A stretch of 64,000 bases of DNA from Streptomyces liliiviolaceus (GCF_018070025.1 NZ_JAGPYQ010000001.1:4774001-4838000); one strand, 5' to 3'. Counted from the first letter of the stretch, positions 23,657-33,136 are shown. Program-made: numbers and translations. The notes: generated by a model not told the origin, from the sequence alone.

Positions 23657-24623
23657 CACCACCAGTCCCGCCGCCCAGGCACCCCCGGCCCCCGCGTACA
23701 GCAACGCCGCGCTGCGTGCTCTCCTGGACGCGACTCCCGGCGTCGACGAGGCGGGCGTCCACGCCCGCGTGGCCGACCTGGCGACCCGCTCGGTCAAGAC
23801 GACCGCCAAGGCTCGCGCCATCGACCTGGCCATCCGCATGATCGACCTGACGACCCTCGAAGGCGCCGACACCCCCGGCAAGGTACGCGGCCTGTGCACG
23901 AAGGCCCTGCTGCCGGACCCCACCGACCGCACGGTTCCGCCGGTGGCCGCCGTCTGTGTCTACCCCGACCTCGTCGGCGTCGCGGCACAGGCCCTTGAGT
24001 CCACGTCCGTGGGCGTCGCCTCCGTCGCCTCGGCCTTTCCCGCGGGACGCGCACCGCTGGAGGTCCGCCTTCTCGACACCCGGTACGCGGTCGCCGACGG
24101 CGCCACCGAGATCGACATGGTGATCGACAGGGGTGCCTTCCTCGCCGGGGACTACCGCAAGGTGTACGACGAGATCGTCGCCGTCAAGGAGGCCTGCGGC
24201 CGGTCCGACGGTCCGCCGGCCCATCTGAAGGTCATCCTCGAAACCGGTGAACTGGCCACGTACGACGCCGTACGCCGGGCGTCCTGGCTGGCCATGCACG
24301 CCGGGGCCGACTTCATCAAGACGTCCACCGGGAAGGTCGCGCCCGCCGCGACCCCCGCCGTCACCCTGATCATGCTCCAGGCGGTTCGCGACTTCCGCGC
24401 CGCGACCGGCCGTCAGGTCGGCGTCAAACCGGCCGGTGGTATCCGCACCACCAAGGACGCGCTGCGCAACCTCGTCATGGTGAACGAGACGGCAGGACCC
24501 GACTGGCTCGATCCCCACTGGTTCCGCATCGGTGCCTCCAGCCTGCTCAACGATCTGCTGATGCAGCGGGCGAAGCTGACGACCGGCACGTACCCCGGTC
24601 CCGACTACTACTCCGCGGACTGA
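23649..24623 (+). CDS. deoC: Deoxyribose-phosphate aldolase family protein
   Basis: This 324-residue class I aldolase of the DERA family cleaves 2-deoxyribose 5-phosphate to acetaldehyde and glyceraldehyde 3-phosphate. The Schiff-base Lys is in ADFIKTSTGK (Lys224), the second active-site Lys in QVGVKPAGGIR, and the Asp in TEIDMVIDRGA. The length matches the longer eukaryote-like DERA form rather than the 259-residue enterobacterial one. GTG 23649 overlaps the permease stop by eight bases. In this operon it should act after the FGGY kinase, so the true substrate may be a related phosphorylated deoxy-ketose or a deoxypentose phosphate. The adjacent dehydrogenases would remove the released aldehyde. 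Confidence 0.93.
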   Translation: MPDTTSPAAQAPPAPAYSNAALRALLDATPGVDEAGVHARVADLATRSVKTTAKARAIDLAIRMIDLTTLEGADTPGKVRGLCTKALLPDPTDRTVPPVAAVCVYPDLVGVAAQALESTSVGVASVASAFPAGRAPLEVRLLDTRYAVADGATEIDMVIDRGAFLAGDYRKVYDEIVAVKEACGRSDGPPAHLKVILETGELATYDAVRRASWLAMHAGADFIKTSTGKVAPAATPAVTLIMLQAVRDFRAATGRQVGVKPAGGIRTTKDALRNLVMVNETAGPDWLDPHWFRIGASSLLNDLLMQRAKLTTGTYPGPDYYSAD

Positions 24624-24639
24624 AAGGGATCAAGCGCAC

Positions 24640-26130
24640 ATGTCAGACCGCCCCACGCCCCACACCGCCTCCACCCCGCAGGAATCCTCCGGGTCCGGCG
24701 CCCTCCTCTACGCTCCCGCGCGCGAATCCAGGGCCGTCGTCTCGCTGCGGCCCGCCTACGGACTCTTCGTCGACGGCGAGTTCACCGAACCGGGCGAACA
24801 GACCCTGGTCAGCGTCAATCCGGCCGACGAGGAGAAGCTCGCCGAGGTGACCCTGGCCACCGAGGCGGACCTCGACCGCGCCGTCGCCGCGGCACGCCGT
24901 GCCTACGACGGCGTGTGGTCCCGGACCAGCCCCTCCGAGCGCGGCAAGTACCTCTACCGGATCAGCCGGATCATCCAGGACCGCGCCCGCGAACTCGCCG
25001 TGCTGGAATCCCTCGACAACGGCAAGCCCATCAAGGAGACCCGGGACGTCGACATCCCCCTCGCCGCCGCGCACTTCTTCTACTACGCGGGCTGGGCCGA
25101 CAAACTCCCCTTCGTCTCCCCCGGCGTCCCCGCGCCACGGCCGCTCGGCGTCGCGGCCCAGGTCATCCCGTGGAACTTCCCCCTGCTGATGCTCGCCTGG
25201 AAGATCGCCCCGGCGCTCGCGGCGGGCAACACCGTGGTCCTCAAGCCCGCGGAGACCACTCCGCTGACCGCCCTGGCCTTCGCCGAGATCTGCCAGGAGG
25301 CCGAACTGCCGCCCGGTGTGGTCAACATCGTCACCGGCGCGGGGGCCACCGGCCGGGCGCTCGTCGCCCACCCCGGCGTGGACAAGGTGGCGTTCACCGG
25401 CTCCACCGACGTGGGCCGGGAGATCGCCAGGACCGTCGCCGGCACGTCCAAGCGGGTCACGCTGGAACTCGGCGGCAAGGGCGCCAACATCGTCTACGCC
25501 GACGCGGCCCTCGACCAGGCGGTCGAAGGAATCGTCACGGGGATCTTCTTCAACCAGGGACACGTGTGCTGCGCCGGATCCCGCTTGCTGGTCCAGGAGT
25601 CCGTCGCGGAGGAAGTCCTGCACCGGCTCAAGGAACGGGTGGCCCGGCTGAGGCTCGGCGATCCGCTGGACAAGAACACCGACATCGGCGCCATCAACTC
25701 CGCCGCCCAGCTCGCCCGTATCCAGCACCTCGCCGAGGCCGGCCGGGACGAAGGGGGCGAGCAGTGGTCCCCGTCCTGCGAACTGCCCTCCCGGGGTTAC
25801 TGGTTCGCGCCCACCGTCTTCACCGGGATCACCCAGGCGCACCGGATCGCCCGCGAGGAGATCTTCGGCCCCGTACTCTCCGTCCTGACCTTCCGCACTC
25901 CGGAAGAGGCCGTCGAGAAGGCCAACAACACTCCCTACGGTCTCTCCGCGGGGATATGGACGGAGAAGGCCAGCAGGATCCCCTGGACCGCGAACCGGCT
26001 GCGCGCCGGAGTGATCTGGTCGAACACCTTCAACAAATTCGATCCCACGAGCCCTTTCGGGGGCTACCGCGAGTCCGGTTACGGGCGCGAGGGCGGACGG
26101 CACGGACTGGAGGCGTACCTCAATGGCTGA
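24640..26130 (+). CDS. Aldehyde dehydrogenase, full length and catalytic
   Basis: This 496-residue NAD(P)-dependent aldehyde dehydrogenase has all key residues: the oxyanion Asn in IPWNFPLLMLAWKIAPAL, Lys in VVLKPAETTPL, Glu in TLELGGKGANIVY, the catalytic Cys310 in NQGHVCCAGSR, and EEIFGPVLS near the end. It follows deoC by 16 bases and probably oxidises the aldehyde produced by that aldolase to the acid. Its sequence HFFYYAGWADKL is echoed in the next gene product (WVYYAGWTDKI), showing common ancestry. The last eight bases overlap the next start, so both proteins are made together. Confidence 0.95.
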   Translation: MSDRPTPHTASTPQESSGSGALLYAPARESRAVVSLRPAYGLFVDGEFTEPGEQTLVSVNPADEEKLAEVTLATEADLDRAVAAARRAYDGVWSRTSPSERGKYLYRISRIIQDRARELAVLESLDNGKPIKETRDVDIPLAAAHFFYYAGWADKLPFVSPGVPAPRPLGVAAQVIPWNFPLLMLAWKIAPALAAGNTVVLKPAETTPLTALAFAEICQEAELPPGVVNIVTGAGATGRALVAHPGVDKVAFTGSTDVGREIARTVAGTSKRVTLELGGKGANIVYADAALDQAVEGIVTGIFFNQGHVCCAGSRLLVQESVAEEVLHRLKERVARLRLGDPLDKNTDIGAINSAAQLARIQHLAEAGRDEGGEQWSPSCELPSRGYWFAPTVFTGITQAHRIAREEIFGPVLSVLTFRTPEEAVEKANNTPYGLSAGIWTEKASRIPWTANRLRAGVIWSNTFNKFDPTSPFGGYRESGYGREGGRHGLEAYLNG

Positions 26131-27028
26131 CACGACCACGGCACCCGAACCCGCACCGACGGCTCCGGCGCCCCGGCGGATGCCGGTGCACAAGACCTAC
26201 AAGCTCTACCTGGGCGGCGCCTTCCCCCGCTCCGAGTCGGGCAGGAGCATCCCCGTGACCTCACCGGACGGCGCCCACCTGGCCAACGCCGCGCTCGCCT
26301 CACGCAAGGACGCACGCGACGCCGTCGTCGCGGCCCGCTCCGCGTCGGGCTCCTGGGCCTCGCGGACGGCCCAGCTCCGGGGCCAGATCCTCTACCGGAT
26401 CGCCGAGATGATGGAGGGCCGTCGCGCCCACTTCGTCCGGGACGTCGTCGACGCGCAGGGCATCGACGAGGCAGCGGCGCAGGACGTCGTCTCCGCCGCG
26501 ATCGACCGCTGGGTCTACTACGCGGGCTGGACCGACAAGATCACCCAGGTGCTGGGCGGGGGCAACCCGGTGGCGGGACCCTACGAGAACAACTCGTCCC
26601 CCGAACCCACGGGCGTCGTCGCGATCCTCGCCCCTCAGGACTCGCCCCTGCTCGGGCTGGTCTCGGTCGTCGCCCCGGTGATCGCCGCGGGCAACACCGC
26701 GGTCGTGGTGGCGAGCGAACACGCCCCGCTCCCCGCCGTCACCCTCGCCGAAGCACTCGCCACCTCCGACCTGCCCAGCGGGGTCGTCAACATCCTCACC
26801 GGCCGCACCGCCGAGATCGCTCCGACCCTGGCCGCCCACGCCGATGTCAACGCGCTCGACCTGGCCGGAGCGGGAGACCTCGCGACACAGCTGGAGACCG
26901 CGGCGGCGGCCACCCTCACCCGGGTGCTGCGCCCGGAACCGTCCCCCGACTGGAACGCGCTGCCGGGCCTCGCCCGCATCACACCGTTCCTGGAGACGAA
27001 GACCGTCTGGCAGACCGTAGGCCGATGA
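26123..27028 (+). CDS. Truncated aldehyde dehydrogenase-like protein without catalytic Cys
   Basis: This 301-residue protein is a relative of aldehyde dehydrogenase that stops after the cofactor-binding half. TYKLYLGGAFPRSESG, RWVYYAGWTDKITQV, VVAILAPQDSPLLGLVSVVA and GVVNILTGRTAEI match the family. The segment with Glu (LELGGK) and Cys is missing and the protein ends with PFLETKTVW. The frame is clean and overlaps the previous gene by eight bases, so it looks like a functional partner rather than a pseudogene. The arrangement recalls ALDH16, where a complete domain is fused to a truncated pseudo-domain; here they are two proteins. It probably forms a hetero-oligomer that stabilises the catalytic subunit (inference). 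Confidence 0.85.
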   Translation: MADTTTAPEPAPTAPAPRRMPVHKTYKLYLGGAFPRSESGRSIPVTSPDGAHLANAALASRKDARDAVVAARSASGSWASRTAQLRGQILYRIAEMMEGRRAHFVRDVVDAQGIDEAAAQDVVSAAIDRWVYYAGWTDKITQVLGGGNPVAGPYENNSSPEPTGVVAILAPQDSPLLGLVSVVAPVIAAGNTAVVVASEHAPLPAVTLAEALATSDLPSGVVNILTGRTAEIAPTLAAHADVNALDLAGAGDLATQLETAAAATLTRVLRPEPSPDWNALPGLARITPFLETKTVWQTVGR

Positions 27029-27037
27029 ACAATCCCC

Positions 27038-27078
27038 GGTGTGCCGTAACGCGGGCCCGGCCTGCGGTACGGCACACC
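27038..27078. terminator. Strong bidirectional terminator closing the sugar operon
   Basis: GGTGTGCCGTA (27038-27048) pairs perfectly with TACGGCACACC (27068-27078), and inner GC pairs extend the stem. It lies 10 bases past the last operon stop and 32 bases past the end of the convergent minus-strand gene, so it can serve both. Confidence 0.85.
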
Positions 27079-27109
27079 CGTGGCGGTGGCCCACCGTCAT
27101 CGGGACGTC

Positions 27110-28528
27110 TCATCCCTCCGAGGGCTGGATGATCTGCCACTCCTGGTCGTCGGTGGTGGTGCAGTGGAAGATCAGAAGGCGTGTTTCATTGGTCTTGGGC
27201 TCATTTCCGGCTACCTCAAGGCACTTGTTGTTGCTGGCGTAATTGCGGATCCAGTACGCGCCGCTCTTCTGCTTGTCGATCCACCACAGCTGGTTGTCGG
27301 CGACGGTTCCGACGCACTCGGATTCGGAAATCGCCGCATGGATGGATTGGGCTCCGGAGCCCGGCAGGTCCATGCAGAGCTGGTCCTTGACGTTGCGGAT
27401 CTGGAAGAGGACCGAGCCGCCGGGGCCGAGCTTCGGGTAACGCTCCTCCAGGTTCCAGCGCTGGTTGTCATCGACGCTCTCGTCGCACGTGAACTGCTGC
27501 ACCCGGCCGTCCTTCTTGCCCTTCCCCTTGCCCGGGATGTCGGCGCACTTCTTCGTGGCGGTGTTCCGCAGAAGGACGTTGTTCACCGGCACCACGCTCT
27601 CCGGCTCTTCCTTCTTCGTCTGCTCCGGCCCCGGAGCCCCTCCACCGCCCCCGCCGTCGGACGCTCCCGGAGCGGGCTGGCTCGGCTCCGGTTCGACAGA
27701 CGGTGCCTTCGGCGCCTCGGGAGTCGGTGAAGGGGAAGGCGCCAGGGTGCTGACGCCGGCTTCCTCGATCTTCTCCGTGGCGGTGCTGCGGACGCTGGGC
27801 TTGTAGGCGATCCACAGCATCACGAAGGTGATCGCGAGCGCCATGAAGATACCGAGGAAGGTCGCGAGCCAGCGCGGCAGGAACCCCTTCTGGACGTACG
27901 TGCCCTCGACGTCCAGCGGATCCACACCCGACCGCTGGACAGCCAGCGTGTAGGGCCGGGACTCCTTCGACCCGAACCAGATGATCTGGCGCGGCTTCAG
28001 CGTCGTCTTCACGAACGCCGCACGACCCGGCTCGATCTGCACATTCGACGGATGGACGTCGTAGGACAGGTGGTCGCCGTTGTCGCTACCGCTCACCGAC
28101 GCGGTCAGCTTCGTATTGCCGAGGTTGTCGACCGCCAGCTTCGGACGGCCCCGGAAACGGCCCTTGACGGTCGGCGGCACCAACTCCGCCCGTACTTCCG
28201 TGAACGGAGTGATGGTGAGGTTGCCCTCGGGAACCGTCGTCGCGTCAGGATGCTCGGTCGGCGTGACCCGGACCGCGTACGGATTGGGCCCTGCCGTCGC
28301 ATCGGGTGTGCGAGGGGGCGCGAAGGAGATGTCGACCGAGCCCGTCGTTCCTGGATACAGCCGCAGCACCTGCGGCTCCACTCTGGCCCATGGCGCCAGG
28401 GAGCCCACCGCCTCGAAGCGGTATTCGTCCACCACATCACCGGTGTTGCGCAGACGCAGTCGTACGGTCGTACTGCCACCCGGGTCCACGGTCGCGGAGG
28501 CGGGTTCCAGAGAAGTCCAAAGGCTCAC
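27110..28528 (-). CDS. Membrane-anchored protein with Ig-like repeats and a RICIN domain
   Basis: This 472-residue protein combines a cytosolic-side Ig-like beta-sandwich part (residues 1-215; repeats such as VDPGGSTTVRLRLRNTGD and VDNLGNTKLTASVSGSDN) with one transmembrane helix (about 225-250, WLATFLGIFMALAITFVMLW). A Pro/Ser/Glu-rich linker with a Gly6 run follows, then a C-terminal ricin-type beta-trefoil (about 325-472; NTATKKCADIPG, DDNQRWNLEE, DNQLWWIDKQ, DQEWQIIQ). The absence of a signal peptide with one internal helix suggests an N-in topology exposing the lectin domain to the outside. Such proteins are found in Streptomyces, and the function is unknown. The start is GTG 28528 without a strong ribosome site. 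Confidence 0.88.
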   Translation of the reverse strand: MSLWTSLEPASATVDPGGSTTVRLRLRNTGDVVDEYRFEAVGSLAPWARVEPQVLRLYPGTTGSVDISFAPPRTPDATAGPNPYAVRVTPTEHPDATTVPEGNLTITPFTEVRAELVPPTVKGRFRGRPKLAVDNLGNTKLTASVSGSDNGDHLSYDVHPSNVQIEPGRAAFVKTTLKPRQIIWFGSKESRPYTLAVQRSGVDPLDVEGTYVQKGFLPRWLATFLGIFMALAITFVMLWIAYKPSVRSTATEKIEEAGVSTLAPSPSPTPEAPKAPSVEPEPSQPAPGASDGGGGGGAPGPEQTKKEEPESVVPVNNVLLRNTATKKCADIPGKGKGKKDGRVQQFTCDESVDDNQRWNLEERYPKLGPGGSVLFQIRNVKDQLCMDLPGSGAQSIHAAISESECVGTVADNQLWWIDKQKSGAYWIRNYASNNKCLEVAGNEPKTNETRLLIFHCTTTDDQEWQIIQPSEG

Positions 28529-28842
28529 TCTCGGACGCTAGTCGCACCGCGGGCACCAGGTCAGGAGGCAGCAGGGCAAGATGATCTGCCCGAAGAGGCG
28601 AGGTCCTCTGCCCTGACAGGGGAAGCCGTACCAATTACCGCGGACCATACCCCGCGAGAACACCCCGCCGATTTCGTGCCCGTTCCGCTTGCTTGGAGTG
28701 CACGCCAAGGCCATAGCGTTTGCGGGCGTGCCGGGAACAACAGGGTCTCGCCGGTATCCACGGCCAGTTACCACAGCCCCGGCAAAGTCGTGAATTCAAC
28801 ACGTCGAAGCATCATCCCGCACGACCAACAGGAAAGACTCAA
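28529..28842. other. Divergent promoter region, no gene
   Basis: Between the RICIN membrane protein and the SDR gene there is no supported gene. Both promoters must lie here, but no clear consensus element, palindrome or repeat was found. Confidence 0.5.
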
Positions 28843-29637
28843 GTGGTGGACACCCAATTCACAACGCATGCAGAACTTTTCGATCTGCGAGGAAAGCGCG
28901 CACTCGTCACCGGTGGCACCAGAGGTATCGGGATGATGATCGCGCGTGGCCTTCTCCAAGCGGGCGCCCGCGTGGTCATCAGCTCACGCAGCGCGGAAGC
29001 CTGTGCTCAGGCGCAGGAACACCTGTCCCGATTCGGTGAGGTGCGGGCCATCCCCGCCGATCTGTCCCGCCACGACGAGTGCCGACGGCTGTCCGACCTC
29101 GTCACCGCCGACTCGGAGCGGCTCGACATCCTCGTCAACAACGCGGGCGCCCTGTGGGACGAGCCGCTGGCGACGTTCCCGGACGAGGCCTGGGACACGG
29201 TTGTCGACCTCAACCTGAAGTCGCCGTTCTGGCTGGTCCAATCGCTGCTGCCGACACTTCGCAAGGCGGGCACCGCCGACGATCCCGCCAGGATCATCAA
29301 CATCGGCAGCATCGCCGCCATCCACATCCCCCAGCGGCCCAACTACTCGTACTCCAGCAGTAAAGCCGCACTGCATCAACTCACCCGAGTGCTCGCCAAG
29401 GAACTGGGACCGCAGCACGTCACCGTCAACGCCGTGGCACCGGGACCGTTCCCCTCGACGATGATGGCCGCGACCCTCGACGAGCTCGGCGAGGCGATCG
29501 CGGCGGCGGCCCCACTGCGCCGGATCGGCCGCGACGACGACATGGCGGGTGTCGCCGTGTTCCTCGCCGGCCGGGCAGGCGCCTACCTGACCGGCACCGT
29601 GATCCCCGTCGACGGCGGCATCGCCACCACCGCGTAG
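28843..29637 (+). CDS. Short-chain dehydrogenase/reductase (RhlG/FabG-like)
   Basis: This SDR of 264 residues starts at GTG 28843 (or the adjacent GTG 28846), with AGGAAAG upstream. Motifs are ALVTGGTRGIG, ILVNNAGALWDEP, INIGSIAAIHIPQRP with the Ser in place, YSYSSSKAALH for the catalytic Tyr/Lys, and TGTVIPVDGG at the end. The spacing and the IPQRPNYSYSSSK block are typical of RhlG-like 3-oxoacyl reductases or glucose/gluconate dehydrogenases. It converges with the histidine kinase gene with only six bases between stops. No operon partner is present, and the substrate is unknown. Confidence 0.92.
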   Translation: MVDTQFTTHAELFDLRGKRALVTGGTRGIGMMIARGLLQAGARVVISSRSAEACAQAQEHLSRFGEVRAIPADLSRHDECRRLSDLVTADSERLDILVNNAGALWDEPLATFPDEAWDTVVDLNLKSPFWLVQSLLPTLRKAGTADDPARIINIGSIAAIHIPQRPNYSYSSSKAALHQLTRVLAKELGPQHVTVNAVAPGPFPSTMMAATLDELGEAIAAAAPLRRIGRDDDMAGVAVFLAGRAGAYLTGTVIPVDGGIATTA

Positions 29638-29643
29638 GCCCTC

Positions 29644-30914
29644 TCAGGGGAAGCGCAGGGTCAGTGTGAGTCCGTTCTCCGGGCCGGGGCGTGCTGTCAG
29701 GGAAGCGTGGTGGGCCTGCGCGATGGAGGCGGCGATGGAAAGTCCCAGGCCGTGGCCCGTGGTCGCGGTACGGTCTCCGTCGAGTCGGCGGAAGGGTTCG
29801 AAGAGGTCGGGGATGCGGTCTGCGGCGATGCGGGGTCCGCTGTTGGTCACCGTCACGGTGGAGGCGTCGAGTCGTACGAGGACGTGGCCTTCGGGGTGGT
29901 TGTACTGGATGGCGTTTCGGATGAGGTTCGTCAGCAGGTGCCGCAGCAGGACGGGATCGCCGGGAACGACCGCGGGGGTGCCGGCGCGGAGGTCGACGCG
30001 GACGCCGTCCCGCGCTGCCTGAGGGGCGAGTTCGGCCATCGCAAGCCGGGCGGTGGTCGCGAGGTCCACGGGTTCGGTCTTCTCCAGGCCGCGGTCGCTG
30101 CGGGCGAGCAGGAGGAGTCCGTCGATGAGCTGTTCGGCTTCCCGGTTGGCGGTGAGCAGGTCCTCACGGACGCCGGTGAGGCCGTCGGGCAGGGGGTCGG
30201 CGAGGCCTACCTGCAGGGTGGCGCGCTGGACGGCGAGGGGTGTCTTGAGTTCGTGGGAGGCGTTGGCGACGAAGCGGCGCTGGCTCTCGAAGGACCGCTC
30301 TAGCCGGTCGAGCATGGTGTCGAAGGTGTCGGCGAGGCGGTGGAGTTCGTCGTCGGGGCCGGTGAGCGCGAGGCGTTGGTGCAGGTTCTGCTCGCTGATG
30401 CGGCGCGCGGCCCTGGTCATGGAGGTGACGGGGTGCAGGGCGCGTCCGGCGAGCCACCGGCCGAGGAATCCGGCGAGGAGCGCCATGGCCAGCAGGCCGA
30501 TGGCGGACCAGAACACCATCTGGCGCAGGGCCGTGTCCTGGACAGCCTGCACGGTCTGGTCGATCTTCTGGATCAGGGCGACGTCGCTCGGGGGCTCGGG
30601 GAGGTACTCCGGCCGCGTGGGGAGCGTGGGTTCGACAGGTGTCGTGCGGCCGAACGGCGCTGTGGGGTCGGGCTGTGTCGTGAGGGCGCTCTCGGCATCG
30701 CCGTACGTGACCGCGATTCCCTGGGCCTGCTGGGCTGTTCCGTAGCGGGCGAGCAGCACCACGAAGGCGAGGAGGAGGATGCCGGTCAGGAGGAAGAGTC
30801 CGGAGAAAGCCAGGGCGAGGCGGGTGCGGAAGGGCAGGCGGTTCAGCAGGGCCCGAGGGGTCGGCAGGGCCCGAGGGGTCGGCAAGGCCCTGGGGTTAGG
30901 CCAGTCCCTGGGGG

Positions 30915-30924
<10 letters not shown>
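29644..30924 (-). CDS. Sensor histidine kinase (two-component, HAMP type)
   Basis: This 426-residue membrane sensor has a Pro-rich cytosolic N-tail coded by 18-bp repeats and a first membrane helix (about 36-60). A short extracellular part of about 80 residues follows, then a second helix (about 135-158), a HAMP segment (RALHPVTSMTRAARR), and the phospho-acceptor helix with FVANASHELKTPLAV. The ATP-binding domain has NLIRNAIQYNHPEG and TTGHGLGLSIAASIA. GTG 30924 overlaps the response regulator stop by ten bases, so kinase follows regulator in one transcript. With the divergent ABC genes it probably senses an envelope-active agent. Confidence 0.94.
30847..30900 (-). repeat. Three 18-bp repeats in the kinase N-terminus
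   Basis: Units 30847-30864 and 30865-30882 are identical; 30883-30900 is diverged. They code for PRALPT, PRALPT and PRALLN directly ahead of the first membrane helix. Copy-number change would alter only the length of the cytosolic tail. Confidence 0.85.
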
Positions 30925-31577
<653 letters not shown>

Positions 31578-31601
31578 GGCACCAGGAAACCAACATCGTG
31601 A

Positions 31602-31734
31602 TTGCAGGCGGATAAAGGTACTGAAGGACGGGCTCCGGGCTGCGGGCCGACCGGCTTCCTCACGGCCGGTGCGCGGGGCTGCCGGTGCGCGGGGCGAGTC
31701 CTTATGCCGCCGTAACACGCTTATCTGCCTGCAA
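31602..31734. promoter_or_regulatory. Spaced 14-bp inverted repeat in the TCS/ABC divergent promoter
   Basis: TTGCAGGCGGATAA (31602-31615) and TTATCTGCCTGCAA (31721-31734) are reverse complements with one mismatch. Each lies about 25 bases from one of the two divergent starts. This symmetry fits sites for the response regulator acting on both transcripts. Between them 16-bp tandem copies occur at 31665-31680 and 31681-31696. Confidence 0.55.
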
Positions 31735-31758
31735 ACAGCGGGCTGCTTCTGTCTGGGC

Positions 31759-33045
31759 ATGAACTTCGTCAAACGCGCCGGGATGAGCCTGGGTGTCAGA
31801 AGGTCCAGGACCGCCGCCCTGCTCGCGATCTTCCTGGTCGTCTGCACCCTGCTCCTGGGCGGTTTCCTGCTGCAGGCCGCCGCGGCCCGTCAGGAAGCCG
31901 ACGCGCAACGCGCCATCGGCGTCGACGTGACGGTCCGGAAGGAGGGTCTCTCCCCCGCCCTGGCCGACCGGCTCGGCGCGCTGGGCCCCGTGCACCGCTA
32001 CAACACGGAGGTTCCGGTGCGGGCCGGCGCGCGGGGCTTCACACCGCTGGTGTCGAGGGTCCCGGAGCCGGGCGGCGCCTCGCCCGAGCACGAGGGCGAT
32101 GGCGATGGCGGCAAGGGGGCGTTGTCCGTGCACGGCGTACGGGACTCGGGCATGCTGCTGCCCTTCTCGTACGGGTCGACGAGGATCACGGCGGGCCGCG
32201 GCATCTCCTCCGGGGATACGGGCCGCGGTGTCGCGGTGATCGAGCAGCGCTTGGCCGACCAGAACCACCTGGAGGTGGGCGACACCCTCCGGGTGCGGTC
32301 GGCGGACGATGAGCGCACCGCGGCCGTGACGGTCGTCGGCGTCTTCCAGGACCCGACGCAGGACCCGGCGACGTGGGCGCCTGCGCACCGGCTCCCCGGC
32401 AACACGCTGTACGTCCCGGTGGACATCGCCCGCAAGCTCGGTGGCGGCGCCGCGACGGTCAGCGAGGCGGTACTCAGGATCGGCTCGCCGGACCAGGCCC
32501 GCCAACTGCACGCCGCGGCCGAGAAACTGCTGGGCGGGGACGGCCTGGAGTTCCGCGTCAACGACAAGGCGTACCGGGACCAGGTCCAGCCCATCCAGCG
32601 GGTGGGCGCCTTCGCGGGGCTGATCATCTGGGTGATCGCCCTGGCCGGAACGCTGATCCTCGGCCTCGTCGTGATGCTGCAGATCCGCGAGCGGCGCTTC
32701 GAGCTCGGGGTGCTGCTCGCGATGGGCGAGAAGAAGTGGAAGCTCATCGGCCAGCACGCCGTGGAGGTGGCGGCCGTGGCTCTGCCCGCCGTCGCGCTCG
32801 CCGCTCTGGCCTGCTCGCTGGGCGGGCAGAGCACCGGTGAGGCGCTCCTCGGTCACCGGAGCGGACCGGCGTCGGCGGGGCGCGTCCCGCAGGCCGGGAC
32901 CGGTCCGCCCACGGTACGGGTCGAGCCGGCCGATGTCGGCCGGGTCGCCGGCATCGCGCTGGGGATCTCCCTGGTCTCCACGGTCATCCCGGGCATCGGG
33001 ATCCTGCGTCTGCACCCCCGCTCCGTCCTCACCGACACCGAATGA
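31759..33045 (+). CDS. FtsX-type ABC permease, first of two
   Basis: This 428-residue permease has an N-terminal membrane helix (TAALLAIFLVVCTLLLGGFL), a large extracellular domain of about 230 residues (MacB periplasmic-core-like, with LEVGDTLRVRSADDE), and three C-terminal helices. The usual FtsX loop FELGVLLAMGEKKWKLIGQH is present. It begins MNFVKRAGMSLGVRRS, nearly the same as the next protein, so the two arose by duplication and probably form a heterodimer. The start at 31759 has no good ribosome site, which could mean a leaderless or weakly translated product. Confidence 0.92.
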   Translation: MNFVKRAGMSLGVRRSRTAALLAIFLVVCTLLLGGFLLQAAAARQEADAQRAIGVDVTVRKEGLSPALADRLGALGPVHRYNTEVPVRAGARGFTPLVSRVPEPGGASPEHEGDGDGGKGALSVHGVRDSGMLLPFSYGSTRITAGRGISSGDTGRGVAVIEQRLADQNHLEVGDTLRVRSADDERTAAVTVVGVFQDPTQDPATWAPAHRLPGNTLYVPVDIARKLGGGAATVSEAVLRIGSPDQARQLHAAAEKLLGGDGLEFRVNDKAYRDQVQPIQRVGAFAGLIIWVIALAGTLILGLVVMLQIRERRFELGVLLAMGEKKWKLIGQHAVEVAAVALPAVALAALACSLGGQSTGEALLGHRSGPASAGRVPQAGTGPPTVRVEPADVGRVAGIALGISLVSTVIPGIGILRLHPRSVLTDTE

Positions 33046-33136
33046 CCGACCCCCGCTTCACCCGCTTCACGGCCTCACCACCTCACCACCTCACCCGGCA
33101 GCAACCCGCCCGCACGGACCGAGAAAGCCGATCTCC

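Noticed and set aside
16404..24623. Identification as an lsr (autoinducer-2) operon
   Set aside because: There is one permease rather than two, a true DeoC instead of an LsrF-like protein, no LsrG, and a zinc dehydrogenase that lsr lacks. The similarity is in gene classes only.
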